Part shown: piece after piece, positions 26,400 to 37,852 of the stretch
Numbering within the stretch: the first letter of the stretch is position 1
Layout of the letters: each line of letters begins with the position of its first letter
Origin: Scylla paramamosain
Lineage: Eukaryota > Arthropoda > Malacostraca > Decapoda > Portunidae
Assembly: GCF_035594125.1 (NCBI RefSeq)
Contig: NC_087156.1
Location: 10,663,100 to 10,727,099, forward strand
Length of the DNA: 64,000 nucleotides
Direction of reading: 5' to 3'
Made by a program: the position numbers and the translations under genes
Notes under the pieces: generated by a model
What the model was told of the DNA's origin: nothing
What the model saw: only the letters and a program-made list of their open reading frames with translations
The model's database searches: none

Positions 26400-27480
26400 T
26401 AAGGGAGAGAGGATGAAGGATGGTGGAGCGAGGGAAGAGAAGAAAGGAACTCGTGAAAATGGGAGAAGTTGAGAGTGAGGCGTGATGTTGTTGTTAGTGG
26501 TGGTGGTGAGGGACGGGAGATTAATTAGGAATGATTAGTGGTGGCGGGGGTGAGGTATGGGACAGAATCATGGTGGAGTGTTGTGTAAGCTGTGGTGATG
26601 GTGACGGTGATGGTGATGTTGTGGTGACGAGGATGAGCTTGTGCGTGAATTATTACTGATTAGTGATGACAGGTTAATAGAGCGTCAGTTTATATTAACA
26701 GCCACTGGACATGATACATTACGGACAGCTGGTGTGCAGTGGAGGGAGCGTGTTATTATCATAGTCTCCAGATCACTTATTAGAGTCTAGAATAGATCAT
26801 AAGGGTAACAATTTGGTTACAGTTTACAATACCACTTAATTTCCGCATGGTAAAGAGTGGATGGAAAAGAGAGTTAAATCAGGTTGGTTCATTTAGTTAG
26901 GAAGGTGTCTTGATACTCGTCTCTTATAGCAACTCAAGTCATACGGAGGTGAGTAAACATATATGATCAGTTCAAGTCATAACAAGTTTGGGAAGTTAGA
27001 TAAAAATCAGGGAGAATTACGGAGTTTATCTGTGAAAGGGATCAAAGAGTGAAGAGGCCAGTCAACTCTCGCACTATTAAAGAGAAAACAAGGGCTGAAA
27101 GTAAGTGAAAAGCCTAGTTGTATCAGAGCGTGTGTTTCATGAGCAGGGTTGAACTGTAGCGTTTGGATTGCTTTGTATTCATGGTGAGGGGAATCACAGC
27201 AGGGGCGGGATGTGATACGTTAATAGGAGTGTTTGTATGCATAATAAAGTGACACAATAATGGATATGGAACGTGCTACATTGATTACTTTGCATTCATT
27301 TTAAAGGGAAATCATGCCACCAATGAAATGTAACACGTTATTTGGAATTTTTATCAATGAAAAGAACCGTAGTAAGGCAGTTCAAGGAAGCATTAAATGG
27401 TAGTCAGATGACACTTGATCATAAAAGTAAATGAATACTTAACTCAACGCACAAAAAAAAAAGTACTGAAATTTTAAGGA
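26400..27480. other. unrecognised duplicated sequence
   Basis: Nothing identifiable. Purine-rich and GGTGATGG-rich stretches near 26,500-26,640, otherwise unique-looking AT-rich DNA matched by 52,630-53,700. Confidence 0.5.
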
Positions 27481-27617
27481 ACACATGCTTCTCTCTGACG
27501 AACATCACTCGCAAGACCTGCATTACATTCAGTCCCGAAGAGTTCTCAAGAGTGAAGAGTTCAGAAGAGTGAAAAAATCATCAATTCACCCTAAGGAAAA
27601 GGAACAGAAAAATTACA

Positions 27618-27715
27618 AACTCTACCACCATCACCACCACCACCACCTCATCCTCCTCCTCCTCCTCCTCCTCCCTCCTCCTCCTCCTCCATTTTTTTTT
27701 TTTTTCTTTTTGCAT
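27618..27715 (+). repeat. (CAC)n/(CCT)n and poly-T tract
   Basis: A (CAC)n, then (CCT)n, then poly-T compound microsatellite. The copy 2 counterpart at 54,573-54,732 is expanded. Confidence 0.92.
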
Positions 27716-28467
27716 AGGAATAATAATAAAATCTTACTTCATTCTTTCCAATCAAAATGCAGCCAGTTTTTCCCACACTGCACGAAGGTTTTCCCACGCC
27801 AGCACAAGCACAAGGGCGTGTCAGTTTGGCAGAAGTCATACACTGCTTTGGCTTACTTTACTAAAGGGTACTTAATCTAAATTAATTCCAAAGCGATATG
27901 TAAAGACCTGTGGAAGTGTTTCTGTTTTGGTTATCCATTGTAATCACATGTAATCCTCATTTTCTTCGTCCGCATTTTCCTGTTATTGATCAACTTTGTG
28001 ATTTTAAGTACTAGAGGTCAAAGTTGCAGGGGATAACCTGTGTATGCAGCCTCTAAAGGGAAGGTACACAGACCCAGTGACCGAAGCTGTGGCCTGATTG
28101 ACTGCCGCCTCCCTGGAAAGCGCAACGCAAGGATGCTGCACCACCCCTCAACAACCAAACTGTGTCTTCACCTGCACTACGCACACACCACATCACACAA
28201 CTATCATGCATTTACACTCTCCCTCACAAACAAAAGTAGACAGACCACAACTCTTTCCCTCACTATTCTCTCAAGTTCTATGTGGTTTTTCTATACCACG
28301 TGGTATCAATTCCTGTATCTTGTCAGCTTCTGCTGGAGGGATTGGTGGGGAGGAACCTTCTGTACTATCCTGTATCTCCCAATAATAGTTAATGTAGAAT
28401 AATTATCCAAACAGCCTCGTCAATACCTCAAGGTTTGGTCTTCCAATGCATTCCTTTGTATTCCTTT

Positions 28468-28584
<117 letters not shown>

Positions 28585-28896
28585 TTCATGGCAAAAAGTA
28601 AATTCTTTCATGCAAATGCACCACAATAAACGCCTCCAGCGTAAGACTGTATAATTATCAGGCAGGAAGCGCGGCAGTAAACACGTGAAGTCTATGAGAA
28701 GGCAGGGCGTGTTTCACTTGCTGGTCATGCCTCTCACTTTTTTTTAATATACGTTTTATTTTTTTTCTCCTTTTTTTTTTCCTTGCATGGATTGACAAGG
28801 TGTGGAATAATAGTAAAAATATATAAATAATAGAAAAACTGAATTGGTGTCACTGCAGCTGATAATCCTTCTCTTTACTACTACTACTACTACTAC

Positions 28897-29901
28897 GTTG
28901 AGAAATGCGTTGAGAAATTTGATATCATTGCTTTAACTGAAACTTGGTTAGATATGTCAGGAAAAGTATTTAATCCAGAGGTTAGGATAGATGGGTATAC
29001 AATGTTTTTTAATGATAGGGAAAACAGGAGAGGAGGAGGCGTCGCGTTATACGTTAGGGACACATTACAGTGTTGTATCAACAGTAGAATTAAAACAGAT
29101 AACAAAGCAGAGTCGATATGGGTAGATATTAAAGAAGGATCGCAGTCAGTAGTACTAGGGTTAGTTTACAGACCACCGACCAGTACAGAGGAAATTAACG
29201 CCTCACTGTGGCAGGAATTAAATAGAGCAGGCAGGTACAGTCAGGTATGTGTGGTAGGAGATTTTAATTTTAGGAATATCGACTGGAGTATGATGGTGGG
29301 TGACAAGAAAGCAGAGGAATTTCTTAAGGTAATTCAGGATAATTTTTTAAAACAGGTAGTCGTAGAACCCACAAGGGGGAATAATATTCTAGATTTAATT
29401 CTTACTAGCAGGGAGGAAGCAGTCACGCAGGTAGAGTTTGGAGGACAGCTAGGTAACAGTGACCATAGGGAAATTAGGTACAATTTACAATGGGAAGAAA
29501 CAGTTAGAAACAAAAACACTAGTAAAATACCTGACTTTAGGAGAGCAGATTTTGAAGAATTAAAAAGGTACCTCCAAGGAGTGGACTGGCAAAGGATGCA
29601 GGGTGAGGTCAGGTCAGGGACGGAGTTCAGAGAGATAAGGCAGGATGAGAGAGGTGAGGTAAGGCGTGAGGGTGTAGTACAAGAGGAGGGAAGATGTGTC
29701 CGGAAGGGAGGAAGAAAGAGGAAGGGGAGAGCTAGGTGTGAGTATGTTGGGATGTCAGGTCATGCTGAAATGAGAGAGGTGAGGTCCAGGCGAGTAGATG
29801 AGGGAGTGGAGAGGATGGTAGGGGACGGGATGAGGGGACTAGGTGAAGTAAATGTAGATGAATTGTATAAATATTTCGTAAAGTTCATACAGGTCAGTTA
29901 G
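28897..29901 (+). pseudogene. CR1-like endonuclease part of ORF2
   Basis: The frame reads from the truncated start through IIALTETWL, then NRRGGGVALYV, VLGLVYRPP, VCVVGDFNF and GNSDHREI, the conserved blocks of the LINE apurinic-type endonuclease. The linker is rich in Arg, Glu and Gly. It ends near 29,901 by frameshift; the reverse transcriptase continues in another frame. Upstream ORF2 and all of ORF1 are absent because of 5' truncation. Confidence 0.88.
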
Positions 29902-29951
29902 CAAATATCCCGTATAGAACAATAAGATCACAAAAAAATGACCCTAAATGG

Positions 29952-31841
29952 ATGACTGCTAGGTTAAAGCATTATATAGGGCGTAAGAGAAGTATATATA
30001 GGAGATTAAGGGCAGGTGAAGAAGTTTTAAGGACACAATATAATGAATTAGTTAGAACAGTGAGGAAGTTAACGAGGAAACCTAAGGACAATTATGAATC
30101 AAAGGTAGCCAGCCAGGCGAAGACGGACCCCAAGGGATTTTATCAGATATAAAGGACGAAGAATAAGGATACTGTAGGTCCATTAAAGGCAGCAGATGGG
30201 GAGCTGGTTAGTTTTGGGGAGGAGATTAGTAAACTTCTGAATGATTATTTTTTAACTGTCTTCACCCAGGAAAACATGCAGGATATGCCAGATAGTGAAC
30301 AGGTGTTTAGAGCAGATGAGAATGAGAAGCTGACAGATATTTCCATAACTAGGTAGATAGTGGAACAGGAGATAGATAGGCTAAAAAAGTTCAAGACACC
30401 AGGACCTGATGAAATATATCCCAGAGTACTTAAGGAATGTAAAGAGATTATTAGTGAGCCGTTAGTCTCTGTCTTTATGAGTGAGGTACCAGCAATGTGG
30501 AGGCAGGCTAATGTAGTACCCATCTTTAAGAAAGGAGATAAAACTTTAGCGTCTAATTATAGACCTGTCAGCTTAACTTCAGTTGTATGTAAAATGTTAG
30601 AGTCAATAATAGCGAGGAACATTAGGGAACATTTAGACAAACATAACTTGATAAATCAGTCACAGCATGGCTTCACGAAAGGGAGATCTTTCCTGACAAA
30701 CTTATTAAGTTTTTACAGAAGGGTGTACGAGGCAGTAGATAATGGTGATAGTTATGATATCTTATATCTGGACTTTAGTAAAGCTTTTGACAAGGTACCC
30801 CATCAATGGCTCCTGAGAAAGGTTAGGGCACACGGGATAGATGGGAAGGTGTTAGGCTGGATAGGGTCATGGCTTAGTGACAGGCAACAGAGAGTGGTAA
30901 TAAACGGCTCGAAATCCGAGTGGGGACATGTAATTAGTGGGGTGCCACAGGGATCAGTATTAGGGTCATTGTTATTTCTAATGTATATCAATGACTTGGA
31001 TAGTGGAATTAGTAGTGATGTTAGTAAATTTGCGGATGACACAAAGATAGGTAGATTAATTAGGTCAGAATCGGATGCCATCGCCTTGTAGGCAGACTTA
31101 GATAGAATGAATGAATGGACGGATAGATGGCAAATGCAATTTAATATCAATAAATGCAAAGTGCTTAGCGTAGGTAGAGGAAACCCACACAATAGGTACA
31201 CATTAGACAACCAAACTCTGGTAGGTACAGGGTACGAGAAAGATTTAGGAGTTATAGTTAGCTCTGAACTCCGTCTAGGGAAACAATGCATAGAAGCCAG
31301 AAACAAGGCAAATAGGATACTAGGATTAATTTTTAGGAGTGTTAAAAGTAGAAGGCCGGGAGTAATATTAAAGTTATACTTGGCGCTGGTCAGACCTCAT
31401 CTAGACTATGCGGTGCAGTTCTGGTCCCCACATTACAGGAAAGATATAGGTCTATTAGAATCAGTACAGAGGAGAATGACTAAAAGGAAACAGGGCATGA
31501 GGAGTATTCCTTACGAGGCGAGGTGGAAGTTGTTAAATTTACATTCTTTAGAGAGACGTAGGTTAAGGGGGGACCTGATAGAAGTCTTTAAGTGGTATAA
31601 GGGTTATAACAAGGGAGATGTAAGCAAAATTCTTAGGATCAGCAATCAGGGTAGAACAAGAAATAACGGGTTCAAGCTTGAAAAATTTAGGTTTAGGAAG
31701 GAGATAGGGAAAAATTGGTTCTCAAATAGAGTGGTAGATGAGTGGAACGGACTCAGTAATCATGTAGTTAGTGCTAGGACACTAGAGAGCTTTAAGAGAA
31801 GATTAGACAAGTTTATGGATGGGGATAGCAGATGGAAATAG
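29952..31841 (+). pseudogene. CR1-like reverse transcriptase, interrupted by three stops
   Basis: A single frame is maintained over about 1.9 kb with stops at about 30,150, 30,354 and 31,089. The last is a CAG-to-TAG change judged from the paralogue near 10,330. Motifs in order: [66 protein letters not shown], then the CR1 thumb and C-terminus ending with WNGLSNHVVSARTLESFKRR. FADD is intact. One or a few point mutations separate each segment from an open frame, so this is a recently inactivated copy. Confidence 0.9.
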
Positions 31842-31925
31842 GTAGGTGTGTTTCATACAGGGACTGCCACGTGTAAGCCTGGTCGCTACTTGCAGCTTCC
31901 CTTATTTCTTATGTTCTTATGTTCT

Positions 31926-31926
<1 letters not shown>

Positions 31927-31982
<56 letters not shown>

Positions 31983-31989
31983 AACTACT
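31927..31989 (+). repeat. (TAC)n microsatellite, right part of split target
   Basis: Continuation of the tract at 28,877-28,896 that was split by the LINE. The unsplit version is at 57,490-57,515. Confidence 0.93.
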
Positions 31990-32179
31990 ACTGTTATTAA
32001 CATTCACCTATTACAACTTAGGAAAGCTTTTTTTTTCTCCAACCCTGTATGCTTCTTAAAAACATGGAACTGCATTTTGGAAATAAGAATTCAAATAGCC
32101 GAACACAAAAATCAATTAGATGCAAAAGATATTAGACGGCTCAACTTGAAACACTGCAGTAAAGAATGCAACACATGTT

Positions 32180-32617
32180 TAATTTAGAGTCAGTACAAAA
32201 TGGTATTCTAACATTTGCATATAGCCAGTACTTATACTCATACTCTCATATCTTCTTGGCGAATGGCAAACAGAGGAACAAAAAAATATCTTTTCAGTTG
32301 CCGCTTCCATACATACAGACAAAATAAGAGAAAAAAAGGAAAAAAAAGTCAACAATAAAAAATCTAAATATGTTTCAGGAAGTGCCTCAGTACTCTTAAA
32401 ACAACTAGTCACAGGAAGGGAAGAAAACAGAAACAGGCAGAGAATTCCAGAGTTTACCAATGAAGAGGATGAAAGAATGAAGATATTGCTTAACTCCTGG
32501 ACTACTGAAAGGGAAAGGAATAAAGGTGAAAGTCTTGTGTAGCGTCAGCGTGGGGAAGGAGAGACGCATGCTGATGGCAAATTCAGAAGAGCAGTAACCA
32601 TAGAAATAACAACACAA
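32180..32617 (-). pseudogene. C-terminal remnant of a LINE reverse transcriptase
   Basis: The minus-strand frame contains HSFILFIGKLWNSLPVSVFF, matching the LWNSLP tail seen near the C-terminus of several non-LTR reverse transcriptases, followed by frameshifts and low-complexity Phe/Leu/Ser coding. No palm or endonuclease motifs are nearby. The same remnant is present in copy 2 at about 57,704-58,120. Clade cannot be assigned. Confidence 0.5.
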
Positions 32618-33173
32618 GACAGACTTCCCCCATTTTTTCCATCTTCATATACTTGTGTGCATTTTTTGTAGCATATCAGTGTATTTGCTATGGTAAGCTC
32701 AGAAGGTATGAAATGTTCTCTAGGGTATGCATTAATTCATCCATTTATTTATTTATTTATTTATTCACTTATTTATTATCTATTTATTTCATGTTCTACT
32801 TTTCATTACCACATTTCGAATCCTTCTTTTCTCTATGCATACAGTAAAATAAGCACACAAAGACTGCAATACATGTTACAATGAACATTATAGACTAAAT
32901 TTACATTCTTCTTTCATATATATACCCTGGGAAGGCAGAAAAATGGGAGACAAAAACAACGCTCTGGAAAAAGGTTTAAACTATTCCTTCAATGGATAAT
33001 ACTACTGACATGATACCATGGAAGCACATCCTTTCTTTCCTTCATAGATTCGTGGGAAGCAGACAGGAGAAAGGAAGGCAACAGACAGGTTTCGGTTGAC
33101 ATGGAAAAAAAAAAAAAGTTTAACATTGAGTTCCAAAACAGAGTGCACATGATGTAATGAAGCAGGTACGCAC

Positions 33174-33227
33174 TTTCCTCCTGCACGTGTTGGCAGTGTT
33201 CACCGCGGCACCACCTGCCATCCTTCC
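33174..33227 (-). CDS. exon-like 54-bp Cys-rich segment, unit 1
   Basis: On the minus strand TATTTTCAG precedes a 54-bp open segment encoding KDGRWCRGEHCQHVQEE, followed by a donor-like GTGCGTAC. The WCRGEHC pattern is reminiscent of a short Cys-rich loop in ADAMTS-type proteins, but that is only a resemblance. The segment recurs unbroken at 34,567-34,620 and 60,349-60,402. Recent duplication alone could explain this. Confidence 0.3.
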
Positions 33228-33718
33228 CTGAAAATATCAAAACATCCACATAAGAAAGTGATGCAGCTTGACTATTCTAAAAAGAGCTAAAAATGAAGCA
33301 TCATAAACAGAACCACCACAAATCCTTTACTGCATGAGTTACAACATACACATGAACAAAAAAGGAAAGAATAAATACTAAAGAAAAACACGAAATGTCA
33401 TAAATAAATCGTGTCAAATTCCTCCAAGCAAAAACACATGGATACATGAAAAACAACACTGAAAACAGAACACACTTGAAACTATGAGAATGTTAAATAT
33501 GCACAACAGCTGCAACAAAATAAAACCTAAAAAAACAACAGCAAGGATATACTTAGAAAATAATAAGTACCACTTCAGTCTAACCATAAAAAGTATTCAC
33601 GGCACAAAACATGAAAGTCCCTTTTGAGTATCTCCGCCAAGGTGGCCTGACTCATCTATTCTTCTTTCTTTATTGTTGCTCAGTAATACAACACATCCAC
33701 CTTCCTCCGTTTGTGTTT

Positions 33719-33749
<31 letters not shown>

Positions 33750-34190
33750 CAAACACAACAACTCTCTGACCACTCCTAGTTATATACCTGCCTTTTCGTG
33801 TGGTTACTACGAGGACACAGGATGTTCCCTATAACCTCTTACACAACAAAACAACAACAACAACAAAGGCTCAAGAGACCACAAAGATATCGTAGTTGCT
33901 GTTGGTTCTGGATGTCACCGCTTCTTGGTAAGGATCTCAACAAAAGCAAACACCTGTGAGATCCACCCTACTTCATGCTTGTGCTGCTAACTCGTCTGGA
34001 TGAAGCAATATATTTAGTATGATTCATTTCACTGGACCTGCCTAGTATAGTTGTGTCTACATATTTCAGCTCCCGCGGTCATCTGAATACAAAAGCCTCA
34101 CTGTAAAGCCAAGGTAGTGTTTGGCTGTCAATAACATTCCTATATACGCATTACCAAACGCATCCTATTTTTTTTAGTCTTGTCGCTTAC

Positions 34191-34281
34191 CAAACCAGTG
34201 TCAGACGCTCTTTTCATAAGGACCCGCAGGAGGTCGTCTTTCCTGCCTCGGTAAGGCTCACACGATTTACTCATATTTTCC
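34191..34281 (-). CDS. exon-like 91-bp ATG-containing segment, unit 1
   Basis: The minus strand shows acceptor TATGTTTCAG, then 91 bp with an ATG after 7 bases and 28 open codons starting MSKSCEPYRGRKDDLLR, then donor GGTTTG|GTAAGC. The two paralogues (35,655-35,745 and 61,356-61,446) stay open but have a GC instead of GT at the donor and several amino-acid changes. No family recognised. Confidence 0.3.
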
Positions 34282-34566
34282 CTGAAACATAATGTAGTGA
34301 AGCTCTAGATGTTAGGGAGGAGATGAAGGCACAAAAATGGGAGACAAAAAAAAGCTTTAGAAAAAGGTTTAAACTAATCCTTCAATGGATAATGGTACTA
34401 GCACGATACCATGGAAGCACATCCTTTCTTTCCTTCATAGATTCGTGGGAAGTAGACAGGAGAAAGGCAGGCAACAGTGACAGGTTTCAGTTGACATGGA
34501 AAAAAAAAAAATTTAACAGCGAGTTCCAAAACAGAGTGAACATGATGTAATGAAGCAGGTACTCAC

Positions 34567-34620
34567 TTTCCTCCTGCACGTGTTGGCAGTGTTCACCGCG
34601 GCACCACCTGCCATCCTTTC
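34567..34620 (-). CDS. exon-like 54-bp Cys-rich segment, unit 2
   Basis: Same segment as at 33,174, with the best donor of the three (AGGAAA|GTGAGTAC) and acceptor TATTTTCAG. Encodes DGRWCRGEHCQHVQEE after the first residue. Confidence 0.32.
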
Positions 34621-35416
34621 CTGAAAATATCGAAACATCCACATAAAAAAGTGATGCAGCTTGACTATTCTAAAAAGAGCTAAAACTGGAGCTTCATAAA
34701 CAGAGCCACCAGATATCCTCTACTGCACGAGTTACAACATACACATGAACAAAAAAGGAAAGAATAAATAAAAAAAAAAAAAAAAACGAAGTCATAAATA
34801 AAACGTGCCAAATTCCTCCAAGCAGGAACACATGGATACATGAAAAACAACACTGAAAACAGAACACACCTGAAACGCTGAGAATGTTAAATATGCAAAA
34901 GAGCTGCAACAAAATAAATTACAATTACATATATAACAATTACATATATAACAAGATCAAATAAGAAAATAAAATAATAATAAGTGAAAAGCTTCCCAAC
35001 ATTCAGCAGTACAAACCCAAAAACAACAGCAAGGATAATAATAAGTACTACTTCAGTCTAGCCATAAAAAGTATTCACGGCACAAAACATGAAAATCCCT
35101 TTTGAGTATCTCCGCCAAGGTGGCGCGACTCATCTATTCTTCTCTCTTTATTGTTGCTCAGTAATACAACACATCCACCTTCCTCCGTTTGTGGTTCTGA
35201 TAACAACAACAACAACAACAACTCTCTGATTACTCCTAGTTAGATACCTGCCTTTTCGTGTGGTTACTACGAGGACACAGGATGTTCCCTATAAAGTCGA
35301 CTTACACAACAAAACAACAACAATAACAAAGGCTCCACAGACCACAAAGATATCGTAGTTGCTGTTGGTTCTGGATGTCACCGCTTCTTGGTAAGGATCT
35401 CAACAAAAGCAAACAC

Positions 35417-35547
35417 CTGTGAGATCCACCCTCCTTCTCGCTTGTGCTGCTAACTCGTCTGGATGAAGCAATACATTTAGTATGATTCATTTCACTGGAC
35501 CTGCCTAGTATAGTTGTGTCTACATATTTCAGAGATCCCGCGGTCAT
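35417..35547 (-). CDS. exon-like 131-bp segment, unit 2
   Basis: The minus strand has acceptor CTTTTGTATTCAG followed by an open segment starting MTAGSLKYVDTTILGR, ending at a weak donor CACAG|GTGTTT. The corresponding positions of unit 1 (near 33,980) and of copy 2 (near 61,130) carry an in-frame TAG. The reading frame phase does not join smoothly to the 54-bp segment, which argues against one simple gene. Confidence 0.2.
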
Positions 35548-35654
35548 CTGAATACAAAAGCCTCACTGCAAACCCAAGGTAGTGTTTCGCAGGCAATAAT
35601 ATTCCTATATACTCATTACCAAAGGCATCTTATTTTATTAGTTCCGCTGCTTGC

Positions 35655-35745
35655 CAAACCAGTGCCAGACGCTTTTTTGATAAGGTCCCGCAGGAAGTAG
35701 TCTTTCCTACCACGGCAAGACTCACACGATTTACTCATATTTTCC
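35655..35745 (-). CDS. exon-like 91-bp segment, unit 2
   Basis: Paralogue of 34,191-34,281 with acceptor TTTCAG and a GC-type donor (GGTTTG|GCAAGC). The frame is open, starting MSKSCESCRGRKDYFLR. Confidence 0.25.
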
Positions 35746-35823
35746 CTGAAACACAGTGATGAAGCTCCAGATGTTAGTGTTTTCTAAGATGCCTTTGCTA
35801 TTTCGACACTATACATACATATA

Positions 35824-37153
35824 GAAAAAAATCAAACTGAGTGGTGGCTCCCGCGGCCCGCCAACCTACGCGGGTATTGTTTCCCTATGCGCTCATAGCA
35901 GAACAACCCAACAAGACAAGTCTTACACCCGAAAGTCTCCCACCCATAAAGCTTCCCATCAGCCCCCCACTGCTCCTAAACCACGAGGTCCTTCTCATCT
36001 CACACCTGCCAGGGCAATGACAAGAAAACATGAGGCAGGCTGGAACAAAGAGGAGGATGCATTCAGCCCCGGTCTGCACGATACAACCCTGAGGAGAACG
36101 CTGGATGGCAGACACTATACAGCTTATAATCAAGCCCACGCCTACACCTCAGGAGTGGGCAGATGGAACACAAGCCACCTAGTGCAGAAACACCGGTGTT
36201 TGAAACGCAGGAAACGTACAGTGATAACTCGCATGGTTACAGAAGGGAAAGAAATAAATATGCTAGTGAGAGAGAGAAAAAAAAAAAAAAAAACAGGGTG
36301 TTACAATTGCGGCGAATTCAATCATGTTCAAAGAAATTTTAGATTTGACCACAAACTCTTATGTGGCAGCTATCAACGTTTAAGTCATAAGAGCCGCTTA
36401 CGTCAACAGTATAGGGCATAGGATGATGGCGAGGAAGCATCTGCCGTTGTTGAAATAAAGGAGTTAAAAAAGGATTCGCTAACTGTTAAACACATTAATG
36501 CACCATCACTGTTATCGAGTTTGGAAGAGGTAAAGTTATTGATAATAGATAGAAATATCGATGTTTTATGTATGAGTGAAACATGACTTCAAGCAAACAC
36601 CCCAGATGGTTACGTAGAAATTCCTAATTGTAAGATTTTTAGATGTGACAATGGTCGAGGAGCCGGGATATGCATGTATGTCCATAGTACCCTCAATCCC
36701 TCTGTCATTAACCTAGATGTGCCAAGACCGACAGGCGTGGAGGATGTATGGGTAAAGATACAGTGCAGGAAGTTGCCGGCCATCATCATTGGTTGTGTAT
36801 ATCGACACCCTAAGGCTTTAGCCACATCATTTGACTACATTCAAGATGTTTTTAGGATGGTAGGTCTGCGTGATAAAAGGATCTTTATCCTAGGTGATTC
36901 TAATGATGATATGATGACAACGAGTAATAAAATCAGTAAGATAATAAAAAACAAGTTGACACAAATAACAGATAGACCCACAAGAACAACCTCAACATCA
37001 GCTACTTTACTAGATCTCATAATAACTAATAAACCTGATGTCATTCTACCACAAGACGTTGTTCCTCAAGTCACTGTTGATCATGACCTAGTGTCTGTTG
37101 TTTTAATGGTTAGAAAACCTAAAAAACTGCCCATGGTAAAAAAGTTTTCGTAA
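35824..37153 (+). pseudogene. LINE ORF1-like/zinc knuckle and endonuclease in one frame
   Basis: One frame runs from about 35,824 to 37,153 with stops at 36,419-36,421 (TAG) and 36,584-36,586 (TGA). In order: GGSRGPPTYAGIV and a Pro/Lys-rich region; a CX2CX4HX4(C) zinc knuckle from 36,299 whose last Cys is now Phe; a second CX2C knuckle with Cys changed to Tyr; then LLIIDRNIDVLCMSET; the endonuclease blocks GRGAGICMYV, IIIGCVYRHP, FILGDSNDD; and DHDLVSVV. The TGA sits where SETW would place Trp. A single inserted T ends the frame near 37,150. The TAG is shared with the duplicate and may be either decay or the natural ORF1 stop. Confidence 0.78.
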
Positions 37154-37852
37154 TTTGAAGAACTATGATAGACACTTTTTGTTCGCTCCTCCTTGACAAT
37201 GTTCATAATATGAATAATATATTTTTAACTGACGATGTGAACAAACAAGTATGCATTTATAATGACGTTTTTATTAACCGTCTTGACATGTGTGCCCCTC
37301 TTGTAACTAGAGCAGTGAAAGGAAAACCTACACCATGAATAAATGACGATATCCGTGAGGCAATGGAGGACCGTGATAGGTTACAAAGAAAGCTTAAAAT
37401 CAACACAAGTAATTCACGGTTACGGAAACGTTACAAAACAGCTAAGAAACTATAATAGTAATAAAAATAATAGTAATAAAACTAGGGCGCATCATTACCA
37501 AGTCCGTCTCAAAGGCAGTAAAGGGAACACTTCGGTCACATGGAACGTCATTAATGAAATTATCCCTAGTCAGAAAAATAGGCACATTGCCTATATATTT
37601 TTTTTTTTTATAATCTAAGTGATAAAGCCGAAGAGTTCAATAATTTCTTTCTTAGTGTTGGAGAATTCACTTTTAAACGCTCACAGAAGATAAATCTGTC
37701 GTCCATCTCCCTCAGTCTAATATTAATATTATCTCTGCTTTTAGGCCTGATCCCGTAGATACTAACACCGTTATATTAACAGTTAAAGATCTTAATGCAA
37801 CCAGCTCTGTCGGCTCTGATGGCATAGGGTTACGGTTTCTCCGGGAAGCGTG
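35824..37852 (+). mobile_element. L2/Crack-like LINE, 3'-truncated, copy E1
   Basis: Contains a proline-rich ORF1-like region, a zinc knuckle, an endonuclease and the first part of the reverse transcriptase up to GSDGIGLRFLREAW. It then stops at about 37,852, where unrelated sequence begins. Loss of the 3' rather than the 5' end is unusual for a LINE. The identical right boundary in the duplicate at 63,067 shows that truncation predates the segmental duplication. Confidence 0.83.

Larger units (their letters stand above)
28897..31926 (+). mobile_element. CR1-like LINE in a (TAC)n microsatellite
   Basis: The element begins within the endonuclease coding region, directly after (TAC)n, and ends with the octamer tail TTCTTATGTTCTTATGTTCT, after which (TAC)n resumes to about 31,989. 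The duplicate locus at about 57,490-57,515 has an uninterrupted (TAC)n with the same outer flanks and no LINE, so the insertion is precisely bracketed. It is closely related to the elements at 9,492 and 41,546. Much of ORF2 is readable with one frameshift and a few stops, indicating a fairly young copy. Confidence 0.93.
32932..34325. repeat. 1.39-kb module, tandem unit 1
   Basis: From AAGGCAGAAAAATGGGAGAC to about 34,325, where the same start recurs. The spacing measured between matching ATGGGAGAC sites is 1,394 bp. Copy 2 has only one such unit (60,110-61,520). It contains an (ACA)n run at about 33,728-33,754 and short exon-like segments listed separately. Confidence 0.88.
34326..35790. repeat. 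1.39-kb module, tandem unit 2
   Basis: Second tandem unit. It continues past the end of unit 1 into sequence shared with copy 2 (AGTGTTTTCTA and GATGCCTTTGCTATTTCGAC). Several small differences group it with the copy 2 unit rather than with unit 1, for example GCAGGCAATAATATTCC. Confidence 0.87.

Noticed and set aside
28020..28402. 120-codon plus-strand frame conserved in copy 2 (55,061-55,423)
   Set aside because: Conservation is explained by recent duplication; the peptide tail is low-complexity and no splice or promoter context was convincing.
33600..33660. Minus-strand ATLAEILKRDFHVLCREYF segment present in three units
   Set aside because: No polypyrimidine tract or clear acceptor; open length too short to call.
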